22,718 nucleotides of DNA. Source: a virus. Each line of letters starts with the position of its first letter. Position 1 is the first letter of the stretch. The notes beneath the pieces are model-generated. The model was given only the letters and a program-made list of their open reading frames with translations, was not told where the DNA came from and did no database searches. Made by a program: the position numbers and the translations under genes. The stretch lies in the IMG/VR virus record IMGVR_UViG_3300021225_000052, positions 1-22,718 of that record. One strand, given 5' to 3'. Shown here piece by piece: positions 1-5,334 of the stretch.

Positions 1-25
1 CCGTTATGGGTTAGCAAAGAATTAA
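1..25 (+). CDS. 3' end of an upstream gene (partial)
   Basis: Reading from base 2 gives RYGLAKN followed by a TAA stop at 23-25. This stop sits directly before the ribosome-binding site of the next gene. The same arrangement, a stop followed at once by the GGAGAAAG box, is seen at 1005-1015 and closely at 1545-1557, so an upstream co-directional gene ending here is likely. Too little is present to say what it encodes. Another frame is also open across these bases, so the call is tentative. Confidence 0.35.
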
Positions 26-27
26 AA

Positions 28-35
28 GGAGAAAG
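28..35 (+). promoter_or_regulatory. GGAGAAAG ribosome-binding box
   Basis: This strong Shine-Dalgarno sequence lies 1 base before the ATG at 37. The identical 8-mer recurs before three more genes (1008-1015, 1550-1557, 3181-3188). It supports the chosen start. Confidence 0.8.
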
Positions 36-36
36 T

Positions 37-342
37 ATGAAGTTACCAACGCGTATGCGTGTCGGCAAGAAGTGGTACAGCGTGGAGGTGGTGGAAGCCA
101 TGCTCCACCGCAAAGACATGGGGCGTACGTTCTATCCACAGCAGTGCATCCGGCTTGGCAAGTCGAGCAACATCACAGGCCGCAAGTTCACCAAGGACGA
201 AATGGCGGACACCTTCTGGCACGAAGTCACACACGCCATACTGGAAGACATGGGACAGCACGAACTCAACAAGAACGAGGCGTTTGTCACCCAGTTTGCC
301 AACCGATTAACTGTAGCCATCAAGACTGCGAAGTTCGAATGA
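37..342 (+). CDS. Small zincin-like protein (HEVTH motif)
   Basis: A 101-aa protein with a strong ribosome-binding site. It carries HEVTH at residues 62-66, which fits the HExxH zinc-binding motif of metallopeptidases. A Glu at position 81 in the following helix could be the third ligand. The short length and lone HExxH core resemble the minimal phage metallopeptidase-like proteins sometimes grouped with ImmA/IrrE or SprT families; no other domain is visible. Its stop overlaps the start of the nuclease gene (ATGA at 339-342), so the two are translationally coupled. Proteolytic activity and target are unknown. The motif is seen directly, while a peptidase role is inferred. It could be an inactive zinc-binding scaffold. 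Confidence 0.75.
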   Translation: MKLPTRMRVGKKWYSVEVVEAMLHRKDMGRTFYPQQCIRLGKSSNITGRKFTKDEMADTFWHEVTHAILEDMGQHELNKNEAFVTQFANRLTVAIKTAKFE

Positions 343-1007
343 CCAAGCCAATTACATGGAGCCACTCCTCCCTCAAAGACTACGAGGGCTGTGCCCGTCG
401 GTATCACGAAGTCAAGGTCTTGAAGAACTACAAGTTCCAAGAGACTGAAGCGACGCGCTACGGCACGATACTGCACGAAGCCGCAGAGTTATACATCAAG
501 GAAGGCAAGCCCCTGCCACCAGAGTTTGCGTTTATCAAGGACACGCTCGATGCCCTGAACGCCAAGCCCGGCAGGAAGCTGTGCGAGTACAAGATGGGAC
601 TGACTGTTGACCTGCGCCCTTGTGAGTTTCTCGGCAAGGACGTGTGGCTTCGTGGCATTGCAGACTTGCTCATCATTGATGATGAGAACTTAACTTGTTG
701 GGTGGTGGACTACAAGACTGGCAACAACAAGTACCCCGATCGTGAGCAACTTAAACTTATGGCGCTCATGGTGTTCGCCCACTTCCCGCACATCCGCAAG
801 GTCAACGCAGCGTTGCTGTTCGTGGTCAAGGATGATATGGTTAGGGCGTCATATACGGTTGACCAAGCCGAAGCTGAGTGGTGGCAGTATCGCCAACGCG
901 TAGCGCGGATTGAGCAAGCGCATGCGTCAGGTGTATGGAACCCAAGACCCTCACCACTGTGTCCTTGGTGTCCCGTAACAACTTGTGAAAACCACCCAAA
1001 ACATTAA
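339..1007 (+). CDS. PD-(D/E)XK nuclease, Cas4/RecB-like, with putative Fe-S cysteines
   Basis: A 222-aa protein starting at the ATG that overlaps the upstream stop. An open frame runs back to base 72, but an upstream start would overlap the zincin gene almost completely. Nuclease motifs are in order: His46 in YGTILHEAAE, Asp109 in GIADLL, and Asp124 and Lys126 in VVDYKTG, matching the RecB/Cas4 core. Cys18 (GCARRY) and a C-terminal trio Cys208, Cys211 and Cys216 mirror the 1+3 cysteine layout that holds a 4Fe-4S cluster in Cas4 and AddB nucleases. In phages such proteins act in recombination, end processing or host DNA degradation. Its location beside helicase and ssDNA-binding candidates suggests DNA end processing during replication or recombination. 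No CRISPR array is present. Family assignment is strong; the cluster is inferred from cysteines only. Confidence 0.88.
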   Translation: MTKPITWSHSSLKDYEGCARRYHEVKVLKNYKFQETEATRYGTILHEAAELYIKEGKPLPPEFAFIKDTLDALNAKPGRKLCEYKMGLTVDLRPCEFLGKDVWLRGIADLLIIDDENLTCWVVDYKTGNNKYPDREQLKLMALMVFAHFPHIRKVNAALLFVVKDDMVRASYTVDQAEAEWWQYRQRVARIEQAHASGVWNPRPSPLCPWCPVTTCENHPKH

Positions 1008-1015
1008 GGAGAAAG
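1008..1015 (+). promoter_or_regulatory. GGAGAAAG ribosome-binding box
   Basis: It begins on the base after the nuclease stop codon and lies 2 bases before the ATG at 1018. It selects that ATG over the in-frame ATG at 985, which would overlap the nuclease gene and lacks a comparable site. Confidence 0.8.
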
Positions 1016-1017
1016 AC

Positions 1018-1305
1018 ATGAACACATACGACATTGACATCGTGACAGACTCAGACGAAGGCCGTTCAGTAAACATCTGGACAATCAAAGCAACCAACAT
1101 GGCCGAGGCACTGCTGGATGTGTTTGAAAGGAACAAGAACTCACTCAAGAACACAACAGAAGGCGCTGTCATGGTGACAATCACCAAGCAACTTTCAAAG
1201 CAAGCAGCAGTCGCAAACTTCGAAGCGCAAAACAAAGTGCGTCTCTTGGTGGCTGAGACTGAACAGTCCATCATGGATTTAATTCAACCCCCTGTTAAAC
1301 ATTAG
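1018..1305 (+). CDS. Unknown 95-aa phage protein
   Basis: The product is not recognised. It starts at 1018 because the GGAGAAAG box is immediately upstream. The first half (TYDIDIVTDSDEGRSVNIWTIKA) looks like alternating beta strands. It is followed by a helix (NMAEALLDVFERNKNSL), a further strand (GAVMVTITKQL) and a C-terminal helix, a small alpha/beta layout. There is no signal peptide or membrane segment and there are no cysteines. It sits between the nuclease and the HNH gene with gaps of about 10 bases on either side, so it is co-transcribed with the DNA-processing genes. Function is unknown. Confidence 0.7.
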   Translation: MNTYDIDIVTDSDEGRSVNIWTIKATNMAEALLDVFERNKNSLKNTTEGAVMVTITKQLSKQAAVANFEAQNKVRLLVAETEQSIMDLIQPPVKH

Positions 1306-1313
1306 GAGTAATC

Positions 1314-1547
1314 ATGGCTACACGCAACTACCGCAGTGAGTACGACAACTACCAAGGCCGCCCAGAGCAGATCAAGAAACGCGCAGAGCGAGTCAAAGCT
1401 CGTCGCATGATGGAGAAGACGGGCGCGGCCACCAAGGGTGACGGCAAAGATGTAGACCACATCAAGCCTATGCGCTCAGGCGGTACGTCAACGAAGGGAA
1501 ACCTTCGTATGCGAAGTAAGTCAGCGAACCGATCAGATAATAAATAA
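1314..1547 (+). CDS. Mini HNH endonuclease-like protein
   Basis: A 77-aa basic protein with an AGGAG site before the ATG. The second half matches the beta-beta-alpha metal core of HNH nucleases: Asp48-His49 in DVDHIKP, a GG turn (56-57), Asn63 in GNLRMRS, and a closing SANRSDNK with Asn72 and Lys77 at the very end. The first half is a Lys/Arg-rich helix likely to bind DNA. It lacks the CxxC pairs seen in many larger HNH proteins, so the fold is reduced to its core. It could nick DNA in replication or packaging, or be a free-standing homing-type remnant; no terminase is nearby to favour packaging. The motif match is good, but activity is inferred. Confidence 0.75.
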   Translation: MATRNYRSEYDNYQGRPEQIKKRAERVKARRMMEKTGAATKGDGKDVDHIKPMRSGGTSTKGNLRMRSKSANRSDNK

Positions 1548-1549
1548 AC

Positions 1550-1557
1550 GGAGAAAG
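1550..1557 (+). promoter_or_regulatory. GGAGAAAG ribosome-binding box
   Basis: Third copy of the 8-mer, 1 base before the ATG at 1559 and 2 bases after the stop codon of the HNH gene. Confidence 0.8.
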
Positions 1558-1558
1558 C

Positions 1559-3118
1559 ATGGAAATCATCGAGGACAAAGCACTTGTCTTTCGCACCCGC
1601 AACCCACAGAAATATCAGGTAATCCCCAAACACAAAGTCATGGAACGAGATGACGGCGGCTTCGATGTCGCTGTCTATTGGGGTCTTGATGAGTGCAGGG
1701 TTCTGCGTAATCTAGGTGTGAAGAACATCCAATCGCCCATCACTAGGCGATACAACTGGCCGGGTAAATACAAGCCCATGGCTCACCAGATTGATACTGC
1801 ATCTTTCTTAACGCTCAACCGCAAAGCCTTTGTGTTTAGCGAACCCGGCACAGGCAAGACGCTCTCAGCATTGTGGGCTGCCGATTACCTGATGCAACGC
1901 GGCGAAGTACGGCGCTGTTTGATTCTGTGCCCCTTGTCGATCATGCAGTCTGCATGGCTTGGCGATCTGAACAACAGCATCATCCATCGCTCTGCCATTG
2001 TCGCGCACCACGCGCAGGCTAGTCGCCGTATCGAGATGGTTCAGCAGGACTACGAGTTCGTGATTGCCAACTACGATGGTCTGAACTTAATCGCTGACGA
2101 GATCAATGCAGATGGCCGCTTCGATCTAATCATTGTTGACGAGGCAAACGCCTACAAGACCATGACAACCAAGCGTTGGAAGACGCTCAAGTCCATCATC
2201 AAGCCCAACACATTCCTCTGGATGATGACGGGCACACCTGCATCGCAGTCGCCTGCTGATGCGTATGGCTTGGCCAAGTTGGTTAACCCCGACAACGTGC
2301 CTAAGTTCTTCACTGCGTGGCGTGACATGGTGATGCACAAGGTGACGATGTTTAAGTGGGCGGCCAAGCCCAACGCTCCTGAGTTGGTACACCAAGCACT
2401 GCAACCGGCCATTCGCTTTACCAAAGAGATGTGCCTTGACTTACCGCCAGTCATTACCATGACACGCGAAGTACCCCTGACACCACAGCAGGCCAAGTAC
2501 TACAACATGCTCAAGGACAAGATGATGGTGCAGGCAGCAGGCGAGACGATCAGTGCAGTGAACGCTGCCGCTGGTGTGTCCAAACTCTTGCAGATCAGTT
2601 GCGGTGCGGCGTACACAGACGACAGAGAAGTTGTGGAGTTCGACTCAGCGCCACGCCTTAGTGTGCTTGAGGAAATCTTGGAAGAGACATCACGCAAGGT
2701 CATCATCTTTGCGCTGTTCCGTAGCACTATCGACACCATCCACAACCACCTCTTAAAGAAGGGCATCGCCAACGAGTGCATCCACGGCAGTGTCACACCG
2801 CCCAAACGCGCAGACACGATTCGCAGATTTCAGAGTGAGCCTGACCCTCGCGTGTTGGTGATGCAGCCGCAGGCTAGTGCACACGGGATTACCCTAACTG
2901 CCGCAGACACTGTGATCTTCTATGGCCCATTGATGAGCGTTGAGCAGTACGTTCAGTGCATAGCACGAGCCGATCGTAAAGGTCAAGATTCCGACAAAGT
3001 TACTGTGATTCACATTCAGGGTAGCCCCATCGAGAAGAAGATGTTTAAAGCATTAGAAGCCAAGGTAAGTGATAACTCTTTGCTTACAGAGATGTTCGAC
3101 ACAGAAATAAATTCTTGA
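1559..3118 (+). CDS. SF2 DNA helicase, SNF2/DEAD-type
   Basis: A 519-aa superfamily 2 helicase/translocase. The order of motifs is complete: Gln77 in a Q-like position (MAHQ), Walker A SEPGTGKT at 94-101, motif Ia-like LILCPLSIMQSAW near 121-133, motif II as DEAN at 194-197, motif III MTGTPAS at 223-229, a second RecA domain from about 365, and motif VI QCIARADRKGQ at 466-476. The last motif, with the GITLTAAD segment before it (443-450), is characteristic of SNF2-like enzymes. Such phage helicases remodel or unwind DNA during replication and recombination, powered by ATP. The length is normal for a stand-alone phage SNF2-like helicase with no accessory domains. Its position between the HNH and Gam-like genes suggests work on recombination or replication intermediates. 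Confidence 0.93.
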   Translation: MEIIEDKALVFRTRNPQKYQVIPKHKVMERDDGGFDVAVYWGLDECRVLRNLGVKNIQSPITRRYNWPGKYKPMAHQIDTASFLTLNRKAFVFSEPGTGKTLSALWAADYLMQRGEVRRCLILCPLSIMQSAWLGDLNNSIIHRSAIVAHHAQASRRIEMVQQDYEFVIANYDGLNLIADEINADGRFDLIIVDEANAYKTMTTKRWKTLKSIIKPNTFLWMMTGTPASQSPADAYGLAKLVNPDNVPKFFTAWRDMVMHKVTMFKWAAKPNAPELVHQALQPAIRFTKEMCLDLPPVITMTREVPLTPQQAKYYNMLKDKMMVQAAGETISAVNAAAGVSKLLQISCGAAYTDDREVVEFDSAPRLSVLEEILEETSRKVIIFALFRSTIDTIHNHLLKKGIANECIHGSVTPPKRADTIRRFQSEPDPRVLVMQPQASAHGITLTAADTVIFYGPLMSVEQYVQCIARADRKGQDSDKVTVIHIQGSPIEKKMFKALEAKVSDNSLLTEMFDTEINS

Positions 3119-3191
3119 AAGGGGGTTGCAACGCAAAGAAAACTATGTAAACTGTCAAACCTTAGACAAAAACAAACACAGGAGAAAGCAT
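3119..3191 (+). other. Intergenic leader of the coiled-coil gene
   Basis: A 73-base gap that stands out in an otherwise closely packed operon. It begins with a G-run (3120-3125) followed by TTGCAA at 3126-3131, then an A-rich stretch with TATGTA at 3144-3149. The spacing of 12 bases is too short for a standard sigma-70 promoter, so no promoter is called. It ends in the GGAGAAAG box. An open frame enters from 3126 but has no ribosome-binding site at its start. Confidence 0.3.
3181..3188 (+). promoter_or_regulatory. GGAGAAAG ribosome-binding box
   Basis: Fourth copy of the 8-mer, 3 bases before the ATG at 3192. It decides that start over the in-frame upstream ATG-less extension from 3126. Confidence 0.8.
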
Positions 3192-3605
3192 ATGTCTGAA
3201 GAAACCCAAGAGCCAATCCCTCTGGACAGGCTTGCAAAAATCTATCGCAAAATCAAGGAGCGCATCGACCGCTTGACGCAGGAGTACGACAACGAAATCG
3301 AGACTCTGAAGGCACAGCAAGATGAAGTTCGCTTTGCGATGAAAGACCAGATGAAGTTGATGGGCGTCAAGTCCGTTCAAACTTCTTTTGGAACCGTGTC
3401 GATGGTGACCAAGACGCGTTACAACACGCAGGACTGGGACTCATTCAAAAAGTTTATTCTTGAGAATGAAGTCGTGGACTTGCTGGAGAAACGCATCGCG
3501 CAAACCAACATGGCACGGTACCTCGAAGAGAACCCGGGCTCTCTCCCTCCGGGCTTGAACTCTGTCACAGAGTTTGAGATTCGCGTAACTAAACCAACCA
3601 AATGA
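3192..3605 (+). CDS. Coiled-coil protein, possibly Gam-like host nuclease inhibitor
   Basis: A 137-aa protein. The first third is a charged amphipathic helix (about residues 14-57, IYRKIKERIDRLTQEYDNEI onward) that should form a coiled coil. It is followed by a small beta-rich part (VQTSFGTVSMVTKTRYN), a helix, and a C-terminal strand (TEFEIRVTK). An N-terminal helical pair followed by a small beta domain recalls Gam-type proteins, which bind DNA ends and block RecBCD, but the resemblance is only in layout and no diagnostic motif is seen. It lies between the helicase and the putative ssDNA-binding protein, 9 bases before the latter, consistent with a role in DNA protection or recombination. 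Existence is well supported; function is tentative. Confidence 0.7.
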   Translation: MSEETQEPIPLDRLAKIYRKIKERIDRLTQEYDNEIETLKAQQDEVRFAMKDQMKLMGVKSVQTSFGTVSMVTKTRYNTQDWDSFKKFILENEVVDLLEKRIAQTNMARYLEENPGSLPPGLNSVTEFEIRVTKPTK

Positions 3606-3614
3606 GACCTTATT

Positions 3615-4580
3615 ATGACTAATATCGCACTATTCAACCCTTCAAACGTTCCCGCATTTGCACGCAACCACGAGTTGTCTGAGACAGCCAAAGCCCTGAC
3701 AGGTGGCGGTGTAGGCACAAGCACCAAGCGCATCTCCATCAAAGGTGGTGTGTTCCGTTTGCTGGCCGGTGGCAAAGAGATTGCCGCTATCGACGAACGC
3801 TTCTTGGACGTCATCATCGTCAAGGCCGCCCCCAAGGTCAGCCGCATCTTCTACGCTAAGTCTTACGACGGTGACAACATCACTGGCCCTGACTGCTGGA
3901 GCAACGATGGTGAGCGCCCAGACGCATCCGCCGAGAACAAGCAAGCTACAACTTGCATGTCATGCCCTCAGAACATCGCAGGGTCAGGCCAAGGCAACAG
4001 CCGAGCCTGCCGTTACCAACAACGCTTGGCTGTGGTTTTGGAGAACAACATTGAAGGTGATGTGTTGCAGTTGACTTTGCCAGCCACTTCGGTGTTCGGC
4101 AAGGAAGACGGAGACAAGCGCCCATTGCAAGCCTTCGCTCGCAACTTGGCCATGCAGAACCCTCCCATCAGCCCCGAGATGATTGTCACTCGCATGAAGT
4201 TCGACACGAAGGCAGAAGCGCCCAAGTTGCACTTCGCGCCCAATCGTTGGTTGACTCCAGAAGAGTTTGAGATCGTCAAGGCTCAAGGCGAAAGCGACGA
4301 GGCCAAGCGTGCAGTTGTCATGACTGTTGCCGCCTCTGATGGTGTGAAGCCTGCTCCTGCCCCCTTGAAGATCGAAGGCAAGCGTCCTGTGGCCGTTGAA
4401 GCCGAGGAAGAAGACGAAGCGCCAGCACCCGCACCGAAAGCTGCCAAGGCCAAAGCCAAGCCAGTCGAGGTAGAGGAAGAAGCTGAACCCGAAGTTCGCA
4501 AGGAAGCCGCGAAGCCCTCTGCTGTGCCTGCCAAGAAAGGCAAGCTGGCTGACATCGTGTCCGACTGGGATGATGAGTGA
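3615..4580 (+). CDS. Putative ssDNA-binding protein with zinc site and acidic tail
   Basis: A 321-aa protein in two parts. Residues 1 to about 240 are a mixed beta/alpha domain with four cysteines, Cys94, Cys114, Cys117 (CMSC) and Cys132, spaced like a zinc site. Residues 245-310 are a flexible Ala/Pro/Lys/Glu linker. The end, DIVSDWDDE (313-321), is short, strongly acidic and carries aromatic Trp. A disordered linker with an acidic tip is the design of bacterial SSB, T7 gp2.5 and T4 gp32, where the tip recruits replication proteins. Its place among nuclease, helicase and primase genes agrees. The ribosome-binding site is weak (only GAG before the ATG), and the start follows the previous stop by 9 bases. 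The ssDNA-binding role is inferred from architecture and context, not from a recognised family. Confidence 0.65.
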   Translation: MTNIALFNPSNVPAFARNHELSETAKALTGGGVGTSTKRISIKGGVFRLLAGGKEIAAIDERFLDVIIVKAAPKVSRIFYAKSYDGDNITGPDCWSNDGERPDASAENKQATTCMSCPQNIAGSGQGNSRACRYQQRLAVVLENNIEGDVLQLTLPATSVFGKEDGDKRPLQAFARNLAMQNPPISPEMIVTRMKFDTKAEAPKLHFAPNRWLTPEEFEIVKAQGESDEAKRAVVMTVAASDGVKPAPAPLKIEGKRPVAVEAEEEDEAPAPAPKAAKAKAKPVEVEEEAEPEVRKEAAKPSAVPAKKGKLADIVSDWDDE

Positions 4581-4588
4581 GGTCTACC

Positions 4589-4810
4589 ATGGACAACGAC
4601 CAAAAATTCTGGCTACGTATCTGGGGCTTGGCCACGATCGTAACGGTGGTTTTTATCGGCTCTTGCACCTTCGGATCGCACGACAGACGTGACAAGTGGG
4701 AGAAGGCCGTAGCCAACGGCGCTGACCCCATGGTTGTGTCTTGTGCATTGTTCGACCAAAACGAAACTGAACGTGCCACCTGTTTATTGCTGGCACAAAA
4801 CAGAAAGTAA
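4589..4810 (+). CDS. Small membrane protein or lipoprotein
   Basis: A 73-aa protein with a GAGG site before the ATG at 4589. A GTG at 4577 would add four residues but overlaps the previous stop. Residues 8-27 (WLRIWGLATIVTVVFIGSC) form one hydrophobic helix with a short charged start. FIGSC at its end resembles a lipobox, so Cys25 could be lipid-modified; otherwise it is a single-pass inner-membrane anchor. The rest is soluble and charged, with two more cysteines (VVSCALF and RATCLLL), perhaps a disulfide if exported. The family is not recognised. Small membrane proteins in the early region of phages often act on the host envelope or in superinfection exclusion, but nothing here specifies this. 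Confidence 0.65.
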   Translation: MDNDQKFWLRIWGLATIVTVVFIGSCTFGSHDRRDKWEKAVANGADPMVVSCALFDQNETERATCLLLAQNRK

Positions 4811-4885
4811 GGAATCGGGGGGAAAGCTGGGCAAAGACTTTTCGAAGGCTAGCGAAAGAACGGTTAGTACCCCCACCCAAACACT
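4811..4885 (+). other. Intergenic gap with small hairpin
   Basis: A 75-base gap before the HTH gene. TTTCG at 4840-4844 pairs with CGAAA at 4853-4857 around an 8-base loop. A run of six G at 4817-4822 and a run of five C at 4870-4874 flank it and could close a larger structure. No T-run follows, so it is not a standard terminator. The next gene has no visible Shine-Dalgarno sequence, so this structure may control its translation. No good -35/-10 pair was found. Confidence 0.3.
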
Positions 4886-5164
4886 ATGGCTTATTCACAA
4901 AAAGTAATTGACGCAGTCATGGCTGCCAAGAAAACGCCCGGCAATCAGCTTGGGCGTTGGGCGATCTATCTAGATTTCCCCGTGACGAAGATTGCGTATG
5001 CGCTCGGAGTCACACGCCAGACTGTGTACAACTGGTTCGAAGGCAAGGATGTTTTTGTCGCGTATCAAAACCGCGTAGAACTCCTGTTAGAAATAATGAA
5101 GTCCTCAAAAGACGCAGAACAAGCATGGAGAAAAATATGCAAGGAATACAACCTAGAACCCTGA
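4886..5164 (+). CDS. Helix-turn-helix DNA-binding protein
   Basis: A 92-aa protein. Residues 32-53 (PVTKIAYALGVTRQTVYNWF) form a classic helix-turn-helix: first helix TKIAYALG, the turn Gly-Val-Thr, and a recognition helix RQTVYNWFEG. This is the Cro/CI or resolvase-type pattern. The helices on either side complete a small all-alpha fold. It probably regulates phage transcription or recruits replication proteins to an origin. The start lacks a ribosome-binding site (CCCCCACCCAAACACT before ATG), which is unusual in this otherwise well-signalled operon. Its last 28 bases overlap the next gene in another frame. DNA binding is well supported by the motif; the site and role are not known. Confidence 0.8.
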   Translation: MAYSQKVIDAVMAAKKTPGNQLGRWAIYLDFPVTKIAYALGVTRQTVYNWFEGKDVFVAYQNRVELLLEIMKSSKDAEQAWRKICKEYNLEP

Positions 5165-5280
5165 CCAACAGGGAACTTATCAACTACTGCGCTGATGCAG
5201 TGGATGACCTGCACGGGATGCCAAAGGAATGGCAGAAAGAACTTTTGCGCCGCTTTGTAGCGCTAGCCCCAACGGAGTAA
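5137..5280 (+). CDS. 47-aa unknown phage protein
   Basis: It starts at the ATG at 5137, which has GGAG 6 bases upstream (5127-5130). The earlier in-frame ATG at 5125 has no such site. It overlaps the end of the HTH gene by 28 bases in a different frame, so translation is probably coupled. The product is mainly helical: NRELINYCADAVDDLHG, then MPKEWQKELLRRFVALAP. No known motif is recognised. Its size and helical nature would suit a small partner of a neighbour, but this is guesswork. Confidence 0.55.
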   Translation: MQGIQPRTLTNRELINYCADAVDDLHGMPKEWQKELLRRFVALAPTE

Positions 5281-5334
5281 CATCCGTTCATTGACCCCAA
5301 ACAACAAACCCTTTTCTGACAAGGCGTAAAAAAT
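5281..5334 (+). other. Short leader before the primase-helicase gene
   Basis: A 54-base gap. TTGACC at 5291-5296 looks like a -35 box, but 17 bases later there is only TTCTGA, a poor -10. It ends with AAGGCG about 8 bases before the ATG at 5335, which is the likely ribosome-binding site. Confidence 0.25.

Noticed and set aside
72-338. An upstream extension of the nuclease gene
   Set aside because: It overlaps the zincin-like gene in another frame, lacks a ribosome-binding site, and its product is His/Gly/Arg-rich and unlike a nuclease N-terminus. The ATG at 339 gives a complete Cas4-like protein.
339-1007. A CRISPR-Cas locus suggested by the Cas4-like nuclease
   Set aside because: No other cas gene and no repeat-spacer array is present; Cas4-like nucleases are common as lone phage genes.
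3126-3149. TTGCAA and TATGTA as a promoter before the coiled-coil gene
   Set aside because: The spacing is only 12 bases, too short for a standard bacterial promoter.
5291-5319. A possible sigma-70 promoter before the primase-helicase gene
   Set aside because: TTGACC is a fair -35 box, but the hexamer 17 bases later (TTCTGA) is a poor -10.
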